34,145 bases of DNA from Syntrophaceae bacterium (GTDB lineage Bacteria > Desulfobacterota > BSN033 > UBA1163). Where the stretch lies: the NCBI GenBank assembly GCA_013388635.1, contig JACAEX010000090.1:1-34145 (forward strand), given 5' to 3'. The notes beneath the pieces were generated by a model. It saw only the letters and a list, made by a program, of their open reading frames with translations, searched no databases and was not told the origin of the DNA. Of the stretch, positions 1 to 7,673 are shown one piece after another. The translations under genes were made by a program, and so were the position numbers. Numbering within the stretch: the first letter of the stretch is position 1; every line of letters starts with the position of its first letter.

Positions 1-23
1 TTAGACTATATCCCTCAAAACAA

Positions 24-133
24 GCTTTGTGGAAATGCCGTCATTGTGGAAAGCATGGAAAAGTCTTACGACTTTACCACACTTCCCACAATGACTTGGA
101 TTCCGCTTCACGGAACCCCCATTCCCACAAAGC
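24..133. repeat. Nested imperfect palindrome
   Basis: Two inverted repeats lie one inside the other. The outer arms are gctttgtggaaatg (24-37) and cattcccacaaagc (120-133), with one mismatch. The inner part, 40-95, is a 56-base near-perfect palindrome starting gtcattgtgg and ending cccacaatgac. A small hairpin, ttccg/cggaa, sits at 101-115. Both strands of the inner part can be read as a short Cys/His-rich peptide, which is a consequence of the symmetry and not evidence for a gene. It resembles a non-coding fold-back repeat or a miniature element; no transposase is visible. Confidence 0.7.
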
Positions 134-180
134 CGACGACGAACTTCTAAAATTGCTTAAACCGATCGAAAAACCAAGGT

Positions 181-224
181 GTGCACTTTTAAACTTTAAA
201 TCCATAAAAACGGTGCACTTTTAA
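181..224. repeat. Tandem GTGCACTTTTAA repeat, possible IS-end relic
   Basis: The 12-mer gtgcacttttaa occurs at 181-192 and again at 213-224, 32 bases apart. Multiple short terminal repeats built on gtgcactttt are a feature I associate with ends of IS21-type insertion sequences, but no istA or istB coding remnant is visible here. It is read as a possible IS scar; the assignment is tentative. Confidence 0.35.
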
Positions 225-253
225 TTCTTAAATGACACATTCCGATAAAAGAG

Positions 254-282
254 TTGCCATCGTACTCTTTTTATAGTATATA
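254..282 (+). promoter_or_regulatory. Predicted sigma-70 promoter of the gcvH-like gene
   Basis: TTGCCA (254-259) and TATATA (277-282) are separated by 17 bases. Transcription would begin near 289, which makes ATG 286 unusable and supports translation from ATG 316. Confidence 0.5.
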
Positions 283-315
283 GGCATGACAAAAAAGAAA
301 GGGGGATTGTCGAAA

Positions 316-744
316 ATGGAAATTGAGGGCTATTTTTTACCGGACGATCTTTACTACCACAAGGAACATTTCTGGGCCAGGGTCGAGGGAGGGAAGGTGA
401 CGGTCGGGACAACCGATTTTGCTCAAAAATTGGCAGGTCAGATCGTTTACGTCGAGTTGCCTCCGGTCGGGAAGGCGGTTGAGCAGGGAAAGCCCTGTGG
501 TTCCATGGAGTCCGGCAAATGGGTCGGGAGGATCTATGCTCCGATCTCGGGAAAGGTGGAGTCCTCTAATCAGGAACTTGAAGATTCTCCAGAATTGATC
601 AATGAAAGCCCCTATGAAAAGGGATGGATGTTTAAGATCAGTCCTTCCAATCTCCAGGAAGAGCTGAAGAACTTGATGCAGGGTAAGAGCGTTGAGGAGT
701 TCATCAGATCGGAGATCGTAAGGGTTAAAAAAACGAAGGAGTAG
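316..744 (+). CDS. GcvH-like lipoyl carrier protein
   Basis: A 142-residue biotinyl/lipoyl-fold protein of the glycine cleavage H family. The family carries lipoate on one lysine and shuttles intermediates between enzymes. The lipoylation site is visible as ESGK at residues 65-68, with Lys68 the attachment residue, followed by the usual Tyr-Ala-Pro-Ile-Ser-Gly turn. Length fits GcvH (about 125-145). I chose ATG 316 rather than 286 because a purine-rich ribosome site, aaaggggg (298-305), lies 10 bases upstream and the predicted transcription start lies after 286. No gcvT, gcvP or lipoate ligase gene is nearby; the next gene encodes a b-type cytochrome-like membrane subunit. GcvH-like proteins also serve in sulfur metabolism as LbpA beside Hdr-like complexes, so a role outside glycine cleavage is possible. 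The family call is firm; the pathway is not. Confidence 0.85.
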   Translation: MEIEGYFLPDDLYYHKEHFWARVEGGKVTVGTTDFAQKLAGQIVYVELPPVGKAVEQGKPCGSMESGKWVGRIYAPISGKVESSNQELEDSPELINESPYEKGWMFKISPSNLQEELKNLMQGKSVEEFIRSEIVRVKKTKE

Positions 745-906
745 GGTCCGCGTTTGACATTGCTCAGAAAATAAAGTCTCCGGGCTAAGGTTAAGGTAAA
801 GATGGCGGTTTCGTCTATGGGTCAGGGCAATGGGTTTTAAGTTATTAGCCATAACCTTTGCCTTTTCACCAAACGGGTTTCGTAACCCTATCCTTAACCT
901 AAAAAC

Positions 907-957
907 AATTTTCATGGTTCGAGGGTGATGATACCGTCACCTAAAATTTATTTGGGC
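907..957. repeat. Intergenic repeat, copy A (intact)
   Basis: This stretch, beginning aattttcatggttcg (907-921) and ending atttatttggg, matches 32208-32273 nearly base for base, except that the other copy has about 20 extra bases after ggttcg. It contains a ggtga/tcacc hairpin (924-941). Just upstream, aggttaagg (788-796) and ccttaacct (892-900) form an inverted pair. The whole gap 745-985 has no gene that I can support. Confidence 0.7.
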
Positions 958-985
958 CCCGACATTTAAATCTTCTCATAGGACT

Positions 986-1825
986 ATGGACAAACACCTC
1001 ATCTTCTATGCGATGTTCATCCCCACCGTCCTCCTCTTTTTCTGGGGGATGTGGTTCCGCATCAGCCTTTACCTCCAGGGGACCTTGCAGGGGGCAGAGC
1101 GCGCTCCGGCCGGGAGAAAGTTAAATATTCTTCTAAAGAGAGGATGGAGGGCTTTCTGGATTGACCCCTTCTGGTATCTCAAGGTCCTGATCGGGGACGT
1201 CATCTTCCACAGGAAGCTCTTCGGCCAATCCTTTTTCCGCTGGCTCAGCCATACCCTTCTGGTCTTCGGTTTTGTTGCCACGTTTGTCGTGGACATGATC
1301 AAAGGGTTTACCACAGGTTACCTGGTGGAGTGGAGTCGGACCATTCCCGCGCTCTCCTTTGCACATGCGTTTGAAACAGGATCGCTCCGGCCTTTCCTCG
1401 ATTTCTTCCTTGAGTTCTTCAGCTTCCTCATCCTGATCGGTTGTGTCCTGGCCATGGTTCGGCGATTCGTTCTTCGACCAAGCCAGTTGAGGACAGAGGA
1501 GGAAGACATCACCACCCTGATCTTCATCCTCTTTTTGGAACTCTCCGGCTTCTTCATCGAAGGATACCGGATTGCCCATCCTGAAGTGGTGGCTGGCCGG
1601 GTCTATCTGGCCAATTTCACGCCGGAAAGCGCTAATAACTGGCTCTCCTTCGGAGGATATTTTCTCTCCCTTTTCTTGAGGGAGATTAAGATTGACGCCG
1701 ATTTTCTGTGGTATTTTCACGTCGTGCCCAGCCTCATCTGGTTCATATACATCCCCCATTCAAAGCTTCTCCATATCTTCACCTCTTCGGTCACGGTCAT
1801 TGCTGACAGATCAAAGCATAAATAA
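986..1825 (+). CDS. NarI/DsrM/HdrE-type membrane b-cytochrome subunit
   Basis: A 279-residue integral membrane protein with about five hydrophobic segments (roughly residues 5-27, 85-105, 138-158, 175-192 and 240-258). Histidines that could bind heme b sit in or beside these segments: His89, His127, His198, His245, His258 and His263. Layout and length suit the nitrate reductase gamma/DsrM/HdrE group, which moves electrons between menaquinone and a cytoplasmic iron-sulfur partner. That partner, normally an HdrD/DsrK-like protein encoded next door, is absent: a 327-base non-coding leader and an acyl-CoA ligase follow. Start ATG 986 has only a weak ribosome site. It could be an orphan electron-transfer subunit serving an enzyme encoded elsewhere. 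Family assignment rests on topology and histidine placement, so it is moderate. Confidence 0.6.
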   Translation: MDKHLIFYAMFIPTVLLFFWGMWFRISLYLQGTLQGAERAPAGRKLNILLKRGWRAFWIDPFWYLKVLIGDVIFHRKLFGQSFFRWLSHTLLVFGFVATFVVDMIKGFTTGYLVEWSRTIPALSFAHAFETGSLRPFLDFFLEFFSFLILIGCVLAMVRRFVLRPSQLRTEEEDITTLIFILFLELSGFFIEGYRIAHPEVVAGRVYLANFTPESANNWLSFGGYFLSLFLREIKIDADFLWYFHVVPSLIWFIYIPHSKLLHIFTSSVTVIADRSKHK

Positions 1826-2152
1826 TCAATTATATCAATGACCGATGATCGGTACAAAAGTTCTCCTTGACAAAAATTTTCTTGGGTGGTAATCAATGTT
1901 ACAAAAATCACAAACAATTCGCCTTTCCTTTAGGAGTGGGTTGCGGCGCCAGCAACCAGAGTGAAACTCCCCGTCCACAGGACAGTGGTCCACAGGACGG
2001 TGCTTCCCGCGAAAAGGATAATTTTAGTCTGTCCCTTGGCTCTGGGTTAAAGGCAGGGTTAAAAGGGAGTTCCCGGTCGAGCACAGAGGGCTCAGACCAG
2101 AACCAAAGTGTGGCCTCCAGAGATGGAGGAACTAAGAAGGAGGGGGATTCTT
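1826..2152 (+). other. Long non-coding leader before the acyl-CoA ligase
   Basis: No gene is supported in this 327-base gap. It contains a palindrome accgat-g-atcggt (1841-1853), a candidate promoter (1867-1895), a hairpin ggttgc/gcaacc (1939-1957), and an 11-base direct repeat gtccacaggac at 1973-1983 and 1988-1998. An open frame spans much of it, but its Ser/Gly/Asp-rich translation matches nothing I recognise and it overlaps the true ligase start. No known riboswitch pattern was recognised. Confidence 0.5.
1867..1895 (+). promoter_or_regulatory. Candidate promoter for the acyl-CoA ligase gene
   Basis: TTGACA (1867-1872) lies 17 bases before TAATCA (1890-1895). The -35 is consensus and the -10 is weak. 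It would give a leader of about 250 bases. Confidence 0.4.
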
Positions 2153-3730
2153 ATGACGATTAGCAAGTGGATGACAGCAGGGACGGTCCTAAAGATGATG
2201 GCCATGCATTACCCGGATAAGCAAGGCGCTGCTGACAAATTTCGCAGGATGACATTTAAAGAGTGGAACGAGAGGAGCTGCAGACTGGCCAATGCGCTGG
2301 ATAAGATGGGGGTGAAAAAGGGAGATCGGTTTGCGATATTAGCTTATAACTGTGTGGAATGGCTGGAGATTTATGCGGCGTCGGCAAAGGGCGGGCAGAT
2401 CACGGTTCCAATCATGTTTCGGCTCGCACCTCCTGAGATGGAATATGTGGTCAATCATGCGGGATGCAAGGCCTTTTTCGTGGCAAAGGAGTTCGTGCCA
2501 CTGGTCAATTCGCTCCGGAGCAAGTTTCCTAACATCCCGGCTGAAAACTATGTCTACTGGGGCGATGATCAGACACCTGAGGGTTATCAGTCCTACGAAT
2601 CACTGATCGCCAGCGCCTCACCTGAAGAGCCGGATGTGATCGTCGATGCAGAGGACATCTGGAACCTGATGTACACCTCTGGAACCACGGGCAAACCCAA
2701 AGGGGTGGTCAGAACCCACGAGAGCAACGTCTCTCAGTACATCCTGAATGCGATCAATATGGGCCTGAGGCCCGATGATTGCGTGATGCTGGTCATGCCC
2801 ATGTGCCATATCAATTCGATTTTCTATTCTTTTACTTATACCTATGTCAGCGCAAGGGTTTTTGTCTACAATATGATCAGCTTCGATCCACTGGATCTGC
2901 TCAAGACGATCGAGAAGGAGAGGATCACGTTCACCTCCCTCGTGCCCACTCATTATATCATGATGTTAGCTTTACCCGATGACGTGAAGAAGAGCATCGA
3001 TGTCAGTTCGATCCGGCAACTCCTGATCTCCTCTGCACCTGCACGGAAAGACACGAAGTTGGCGATCATGGACTATTTCAAGAATGCCGAACTCTGGGAG
3101 GCCTATGGTTCGACCGAAGCAGGGCTCGTGACACTGCTCAGGCCCGAAGAGCAGTTCAAGAAACTCGGTTCTATCGGAAGGGAGATATGGGGGACAGACC
3201 GGATCAAGATCTTAGATGAGAATGGCAATGAGGTTCCGAGGGGCCAGGTCGGAGAACTCTATGCGAGGACACCCCACATGTTCAAGGAGTACTGGAAGGA
3301 TCCGGAGAAGACAAAATCGGCTTTCAGAGGGGAATGGTTCTCAGCAGGGGATATGGCCTACCAGGATGAGGACGGATACTTTGTCCTGGTGGATCGAAAG
3401 GCGAATATGATTATCACCGGAGGGGAGAACGTCTTTCCTTCCGAGGTCGAGAATGTTTTAGGATCCCACCCGGCAGTCAAGTATGTGGCTGTGATCGGCG
3501 TCCCTCATGAAAAATGGGGAGAGGCGGTCAAGGCCGTGGTCACCCTCCACCAGGGAAAGACGGTGACCGAGAAGGAGCTGATCGACTATTGCAGGGGGAA
3601 GATAGCGGGATATAAGATCCCGAAGTCGGTCGACTTTATCAAGGATGAAGAGATGCCCATGACGCCTACCGGAAAGATCCTGCATCGCATTTTGAGGGAG
3701 AGATACGGGAAATGGAGCGATGTGAGGTAG
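2153..3730 (+). CDS. AMP-dependent acyl-CoA synthetase/ligase
   Basis: A 525-residue ANL-superfamily enzyme that activates a carboxylic acid to an acyl-adenylate and then to a CoA thioester in the cytoplasm. The ATP-binding loop YTSGTTGKPKG is at 174-184, the YGSTEAG motif at 318-324, the ribose-binding Asp at 400, the hinge and ITGGENVFP at about 414-429, and the C-terminal catalytic lysine in PTGK at 508. Length is typical of medium/long-chain or aryl-CoA ligases. Start ATG 2153 is chosen because aaggaggggg (2138-2147) sits 5 bases upstream; an in-frame ATG at 2108 lacks a ribosome site. The substrate cannot be read from sequence; fatty, branched or aromatic acids are all possible. It stands alone between a long leader and a terminator. 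Confidence 0.9.
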   Translation: MTISKWMTAGTVLKMMAMHYPDKQGAADKFRRMTFKEWNERSCRLANALDKMGVKKGDRFAILAYNCVEWLEIYAASAKGGQITVPIMFRLAPPEMEYVVNHAGCKAFFVAKEFVPLVNSLRSKFPNIPAENYVYWGDDQTPEGYQSYESLIASASPEEPDVIVDAEDIWNLMYTSGTTGKPKGVVRTHESNVSQYILNAINMGLRPDDCVMLVMPMCHINSIFYSFTYTYVSARVFVYNMISFDPLDLLKTIEKERITFTSLVPTHYIMMLALPDDVKKSIDVSSIRQLLISSAPARKDTKLAIMDYFKNAELWEAYGSTEAGLVTLLRPEEQFKKLGSIGREIWGTDRIKILDENGNEVPRGQVGELYARTPHMFKEYWKDPEKTKSAFRGEWFSAGDMAYQDEDGYFVLVDRKANMIITGGENVFPSEVENVLGSHPAVKYVAVIGVPHEKWGEAVKAVVTLHQGKTVTEKELIDYCRGKIAGYKIPKSVDFIKDEEMPMTPTGKILHRILRERYGKWSDVR

Positions 3731-3757
3731 CATTTCTTTCCGGAAAATAATGGTGAA

Positions 3758-3790
3758 GGCCCAAAGGTGACTTTCCTTGGGCCTTTTTTA
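3758..3790 (+). terminator. Rho-independent terminator after the acyl-CoA ligase
   Basis: ggcccaa (3758-3764) pairs with ttgggcc (3777-3783), extended by an imperfect inner agg/cct, and is followed by a run of six T. Confidence 0.85.
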
Positions 3791-3800
3791 TAATTTCCCC

Positions 3801-3829
3801 TTGCAAAGTCATTTAAGATAGGCTATCTT
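3801..3829 (+). promoter_or_regulatory. Predicted sigma-70 promoter of secDF
   Basis: TTGCAA (3801-3806), a 17-base spacer, and TATCTT (3824-3829). It lies directly after the upstream terminator and 87 bases before secD. Confidence 0.5.
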
Positions 3830-3837
3830 AGAATTCG

Positions 3838-3863
3838 CCAAGGGTTCCTCAGAAAACCCTTGG
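3838..3863 (+). promoter_or_regulatory. Hairpin in the secD leader
   Basis: A perfect 9-base stem, ccaagggtt (3838-3846) and aacccttgg (3855-3863), with an 8-base loop, followed by tttcatttt. It starts within about 10 bases of the expected transcription start, so it would sit at the 5' end of the secDF message and could act as an RNA stabiliser or weak attenuator. Confidence 0.55.
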
Positions 3864-3915
3864 TTTCATTTTGTTGGCCTTCTTGCTTTTAGACGTAGGT
3901 TAAGAGGAACGCCCG

Positions 3916-5514
3916 ATGTTGAGAAGTTTAAAATGGAGATTTGTTCTTTATGTGGCGATTATCCTGTTTGCCATTCTTCTCCTTTTGCCAATGTTCCTAC
4001 CTGGATTGCCCTCCTGGTACTATAGCATCATACCCACCGAGAGGATTCATTTAGGTCTCGATTTACAGGGAGGCATGCACCTGATCCTTGAGGTGGAGGC
4101 TGAGAAGGCGGTTGAGAGTTATGTCGAAAGGATTAAGAACAATCTCAGGGACGACCTGAGGGATAAGGGAATCCCCTTCGGAAAATTGGAAAGGGAGAAG
4201 AGCGATCGGATCGTCCTGGAGGTTTCTGGCGAGAAGGAGAGATGGGAAAAGATACTGACCCAGCGTTACGGCATGATGCAGGAACTCTCCTCGACTCCGC
4301 TGGAGAAGGGGATCTGGAGGGTCTCTCTCGTCCTGGACAGCAGGCAGGCAGATCAGATCAAGAGGAATGCCATTGACCAGGCCCTGGAGACGATCCGGAA
4401 TCGCATCGATCAATTCGGGGTGGCCGAACCCGAGATTACGCTCCACGGGACGGATCGGATTCTGATCCAGCTTCCTGGGATCAAGGATCCGCAGAGGGCA
4501 ATGAATCTGATCGGCCGGACAGCCCTGCTCGAATTCAAACTGGTCGACGAAGAGGGGAATCTCGAAGAGGCATTAAAAGGAAATGTACCGGAAGGGGACA
4601 TCATTCTCTATCAGCGCTCTGTCGACCCCAAGACAGGGGGCGTGAAGAAGATCCCTTACCTGTTGAAGGAAAAGACGTTGATGACCGGTGAGGTTTTGAA
4701 GGATGCCCGGGTCGCCATCGATTCACAGTTTCATGAACCTTATGTGGCTTTAGAGTTCGACGATATCGGAGCCAAACTCTTTGAGCAGATCACGGGTGCA
4801 AATGTGAAGAAGCGGCTGGCCATCATTCTGGATGATAACGTCTATTCGGCGCCGGTGATTCAGGAGCGGATCGCCGGAGGCAGAGCCCAGATCACCGGCC
4901 GTTTCGATATGAAAGAGGCGAGCGATTTGGCCATCGTTCTCAGGGCCGGTGCCCTGCCTGCTCCTGTCAAGATCATAGAGGAGCGAACCGTGGGCCCCTC
5001 TCTCGGACAGGACTCGATCCACAAAGGGATCATCTCCATTTTGATCAGTGCCATTTTTGTCGTGCTGTTTATGACCTTCTATTATAGGGTGTCTGGAATG
5101 ATTGCGGACTTCGCCCTTATCTTAAATATTGTGCTGGTTCTGGCAGCCCTGGCTCTATTTCGAGCGACGCTCACCCTCCCGGGCATCGCGGGCCTGGTTC
5201 TCTCAATTGGAATGGCGGTCGATGCCAACATCCTCATCCACGAGAGGATCAAAGAAGAGCTCCGGTGGGGGAAGACGGTTCGAGCGGCGATCGACCAGGG
5301 CTATCATCGAGCCTTTGTGACCATTATCGATTCCAACCTGACGACCCTGATCGCAGGAGTCCTTCTCTACCAGTTCGGGACGGGTCCGGTCAGGGGGTTT
5401 GCGGTCACCTTGTGCATCGGAATCTTGGCCAATATCTTCACGGCCGTTTACATCACGAGATGGATGTTCGATTTTCTAACGCTCAAAATGAGGGTGAAAG
5501 AGTTGAGCATTTAA
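3916..5514 (+). CDS. secD: Protein translocase subunit SecD
   Basis: A 532-residue RND-family membrane protein that, with SecF, uses the proton gradient to complete protein export through SecYEG. An N-terminal membrane helix (about 8-30) is followed by the SecD signature LGLDLQGGMHL near residues 46-56, a large periplasmic part (to about 360), and a C-terminal block of five membrane helices including GMAVDANILIHER, the conserved proton-path segment. Length fits single-gene SecD proteins (500-620). The ribosome site aagagg lies about 8 bases before ATG 3916. secF follows after 19 bases, so the two are cotranscribed. yajC, often just upstream of secD, is not in this window. Assignment is firm. 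Confidence 0.97.
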   Translation: MLRSLKWRFVLYVAIILFAILLLLPMFLPGLPSWYYSIIPTERIHLGLDLQGGMHLILEVEAEKAVESYVERIKNNLRDDLRDKGIPFGKLEREKSDRIVLEVSGEKERWEKILTQRYGMMQELSSTPLEKGIWRVSLVLDSRQADQIKRNAIDQALETIRNRIDQFGVAEPEITLHGTDRILIQLPGIKDPQRAMNLIGRTALLEFKLVDEEGNLEEALKGNVPEGDIILYQRSVDPKTGGVKKIPYLLKEKTLMTGEVLKDARVAIDSQFHEPYVALEFDDIGAKLFEQITGANVKKRLAIILDDNVYSAPVIQERIAGGRAQITGRFDMKEASDLAIVLRAGALPAPVKIIEERTVGPSLGQDSIHKGIISILISAIFVVLFMTFYYRVSGMIADFALILNIVLVLAALALFRATLTLPGIAGLVLSIGMAVDANILIHERIKEELRWGKTVRAAIDQGYHRAFVTIIDSNLTTLIAGVLLYQFGTGPVRGFAVTLCIGILANIFTAVYITRWMFDFLTLKMRVKELSI

Positions 5515-5533
5515 CCGTTGGGGACCCCCTTTT

Positions 5534-6445
5534 ATGGAACTGATCAAGCCAGGAACGAATTACGACTTCATCGGAAAGAAGAAATTTACGATCTGGGTCT
5601 CCACGGTTGCCATTCTTCTCAGCCTCGGTTCGATCTTTTTCCATGGTGGGCTGAGGTACGGGGTTGACTTCGCAGGCGGCATCCTGACCCAGGTCCGATT
5701 CTTGAAGGCGGTCGATATCTCTGAGGTCCGAAGCGCCCTGGAGACCGCAGGGCTTAAGGATGCCATGGTCCAGAAATTCGGGGAGGAGAATGAGTTCTTG
5801 ATCCGGATCGAAAAGAGCTCCGAAAACCTGGAGGAGATATCGAAGGCGATTCAGGCCTCCCTGCAGGAACAATTCAAAGGCAAACCGCTGGAGATCCGGA
5901 GAGTGGAGGTGGTGGGCCCGAAGATCGGAAAGGATTTGAAGAGGAAGGCCCTCTGGGCAGTGGGGCTCTCCTTTCTCGGGATTCTGATCTATGTCGCATG
6001 GAGGTTTAAGCAGGTGGCCTATGGTCTCGGCGGGATCGTAGCGCTGATCCACGATGTCATCGTGACCTACGGGGCCCTCTCCATTACGAATCGGGAATAT
6101 TCGTTGACAGTTTTAGCGGTCATCCTGACGATCATCGGTTTTTCGATCAACGATACCATTGTCATCTTTGACCGGGTCAGAGAAAATATCAAGAAGATGA
6201 GAAAGGATGATCTTGAGACGGTTTTCAATGTCAGCATCAACGAGACCCTCGGAAGAACCATTCTCACTTCAGGCACCGTCATGATAGTGGTTCTGATCCT
6301 CTTCTTCTTCGGAGGTCCGGTGATCCACGATTTTGCCTTTACGCTCATTGTGGGACTGATCTCTGGAACTTACTCCACCATCTATGTAGCGAGCCCGGTG
6401 GTTCTTTTCTGGGAGAGACATATCTCCAGTCGAAAAAAGCGATAG
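5534..6445 (+). CDS. secF: Protein translocase subunit SecF
   Basis: A 303-residue partner of SecD. Hydrophobic helix 1 spans about residues 17-37, followed by the SecF signature YGVDFAGG, a short periplasmic domain, and five membrane helices from about 135. The motif GFSINDTIVIFDRVREN in helix 4 is characteristic of SecF. It lies 19 bases downstream of secD in the same operon. Length is normal for the family (290-320). The inferred operon is secD-secF only; the next gene is 193 bases away behind a repeat element. Confidence 0.97.
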   Translation: MELIKPGTNYDFIGKKKFTIWVSTVAILLSLGSIFFHGGLRYGVDFAGGILTQVRFLKAVDISEVRSALETAGLKDAMVQKFGEENEFLIRIEKSSENLEEISKAIQASLQEQFKGKPLEIRRVEVVGPKIGKDLKRKALWAVGLSFLGILIYVAWRFKQVAYGLGGIVALIHDVIVTYGALSITNREYSLTVLAVILTIIGFSINDTIVIFDRVRENIKKMRKDDLETVFNVSINETLGRTILTSGTVMIVVLILFFFGGPVIHDFAFTLIVGLISGTYSTIYVASPVVLFWERHISSRKKR

Positions 6446-6452
6446 GGCGCCA

Positions 6453-6481
6453 TTGACAGAGGTCTCGACCATATATTAGAT
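6453..6481 (+). promoter_or_regulatory. Weak candidate promoter upstream of rplM
   Basis: Consensus TTGACA (6453-6458) lies 17 bases before TTAGAT (6476-6481), which is a poor -10. An overlapping TATATT at 6472 has wrong spacing. If used, the rplM message would start with the hairpin repeat at 6511-6602. Confidence 0.3.
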
Positions 6482-6510
6482 TTAAAGGAGCCTTTAATAA
6501 TTCCAAATTC

Positions 6511-6602
6511 GTCACTCCCGCCCCATATTAAGTACGGGATAAACTCCGGCGGGAGTTCAGTATTATTAGCGACTTCTGGATTCCTGCTTTCGCAGGAATG
6601 AC
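6511..6602. repeat. Composite palindromic repeat between secF and rplM
   Basis: Two hairpins lie side by side. The first pairs actcccgcc (6514-6522) with ggcgggagt (6548-6556). The second pairs attcctgc (6580-6587) with gcaggaat (6592-6599) around a 4-base loop. The block opens with gtcact and ends with aatgac. The second hairpin has the form of a widespread bacterial intergenic palindrome, so this is probably a REP/BIME-like element. Confidence 0.75.
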
Positions 6603-6638
6603 ATTTTTAGAGGTAGCCTTAAAGCTTAGGGTGATTGA

Positions 6639-7067
6639 ATGAAGACATATCAAGCTAAGAAGGAAGAGGTAGATCGCCAGTGGTATCTGGTGGATGCAGA
6701 GGGGAAGGTTCTCGGCCGGGTGGCCAGCGAGCTGGCAAAGATATTGAGAGGAAAGAATAAACCTGCTTACGCGCCCCATGTCGATACCGGTGATTTTGTC
6801 GTGGTGGTCAATGCGGAGAAGGTGGTTTTGACCGGTAAGAAGATGAAGGATAAGATCTACTACCATCATACCGGTTATCCCGGCGGGATTAAGGAGATGA
6901 GCGCTGAAAAGCTCCTGTCGAAAAAGCCAGCAGAGATGCTCAGGATGGCGGTCAAGGGCATGCTTCCCAAAAACAGTTTGGGCCGACAGATGCTTCGGAA
7001 GCTGAAGGTCTATGCGGGGCCCAATCACCCTCATGAAGCCCAGAAACCCGTTCCGATTCGGATCTGA
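6639..7067 (+). CDS. rplM: 50S ribosomal protein L13
   Basis: A 142-residue protein of standard L13 length. It assembles early on 23S rRNA in the large subunit. Family hallmarks include the N-terminal [18 protein letters not shown]-type segment (residues 14-31), the [10 protein letters not shown] motif near 74-83, and the C-terminal [11 protein letters not shown] stretch. The ribosome site agggtg lies about 7 bases before ATG 6639. It is followed by rpsI after 97 bases, the almost universal rplM-rpsI pair. Confidence 0.98.
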   Translation: MKTYQAKKEEVDRQWYLVDAEGKVLGRVASELAKILRGKNKPAYAPHVDTGDFVVVVNAEKVVLTGKKMKDKIYYHHTGYPGGIKEMSAEKLLSKKPAEMLRMAVKGMLPKNSLGRQMLRKLKVYAGPNHPHEAQKPVPIRI

Positions 7068-7164
7068 GGTTGGTGAATGAATAAAACCATAAGGACGTAA
7101 TGAACCGAATTCTTTTTCGAACTGTTCCGTATCGTTCGAGTAATTCGTAATAAGGAGAGAAGAC

Positions 7165-7554
7165 GTGGCAGAACCGATTTATGCTACAGGGAAACGAAAG
7201 ACATCGATCGCAAGGGTCTGGCTTAGACCCGGGGAAGGGAAGTTTACGGTTAACGATCGATCGTTGAGAGAATATTTCGGGAGGGAAACGAACGAGATCG
7301 TCGTTCTCCAGCCCTTTGATCTGACCGGAACCCGGAATCAGTTCGACGTGGACGTCAATGTCCGGGGAGGCGGGATATTGGGCCAGACCATTGCCATCCG
7401 TCACGGGATCTCAAAAGCCCTTCTTCAGCACAATGCCGATTTCAAAGAGGCCCTGAAAAAGGCGGGCTTCTTGACCCGTGATTCGAGAATTAAAGAGAGA
7501 AAGAAATACGGAAGAAGGGGGGCGAGACGCAGGCCCCAGTACTCAAAAAGATAA
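7165..7554 (+). CDS. rpsI: 30S ribosomal protein S9
   Basis: A 129-residue S9 whose basic C-terminal tail reaches the P-site tRNA in the small subunit. The N-terminal [14 protein letters not shown]-type motif and the C-terminal arginine-rich tail ending in Tyr-Ser-Lys-Arg are both present, so the gene is complete. It starts at GTG 7165, with aaggaga (7152-7158) six bases upstream. It is the second gene of the rplM-rpsI operon and ends before a strong terminator. Confidence 0.98.
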   Translation: MAEPIYATGKRKTSIARVWLRPGEGKFTVNDRSLREYFGRETNEIVVLQPFDLTGTRNQFDVDVNVRGGGILGQTIAIRHGISKALLQHNADFKEALKKAGFLTRDSRIKERKKYGRRGARRRPQYSKR

Positions 7555-7571
7555 ATTCCATTTCCGTCGAG

Positions 7572-7596
7572 GGGAGGTCCTGGACCTCCCTTTTTT
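7572..7596 (+). terminator. Rho-independent terminator of rplM-rpsI
   Basis: gggaggt (7572-7578) pairs with acctccc (7584-7590), followed by TTTTTT (7591-7596). It lies 18 bases past the rpsI stop. Confidence 0.9.
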
Positions 7597-7673
7597 GTCT
7601 CCGATGTCGTCCAGGCTTAGTTTGCTTCCCTCGCCTCTGCCGGGTTCTTAATTCCCACATTCTTTTCAGCCTC

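Noticed and set aside
27-224. Cys/His-rich 65-codon frame at the left edge
   Set aside because: It resembles a zinc-finger fragment, but the sequence is a palindrome that reads similarly on both strands, so the motif is a by-product of symmetry.
1867-2163. 98-codon frame upstream of the acyl-CoA ligase
   Set aside because: It overlaps the -35 hexamer and the true ligase start, lacks a ribosome site and matches no family I know.
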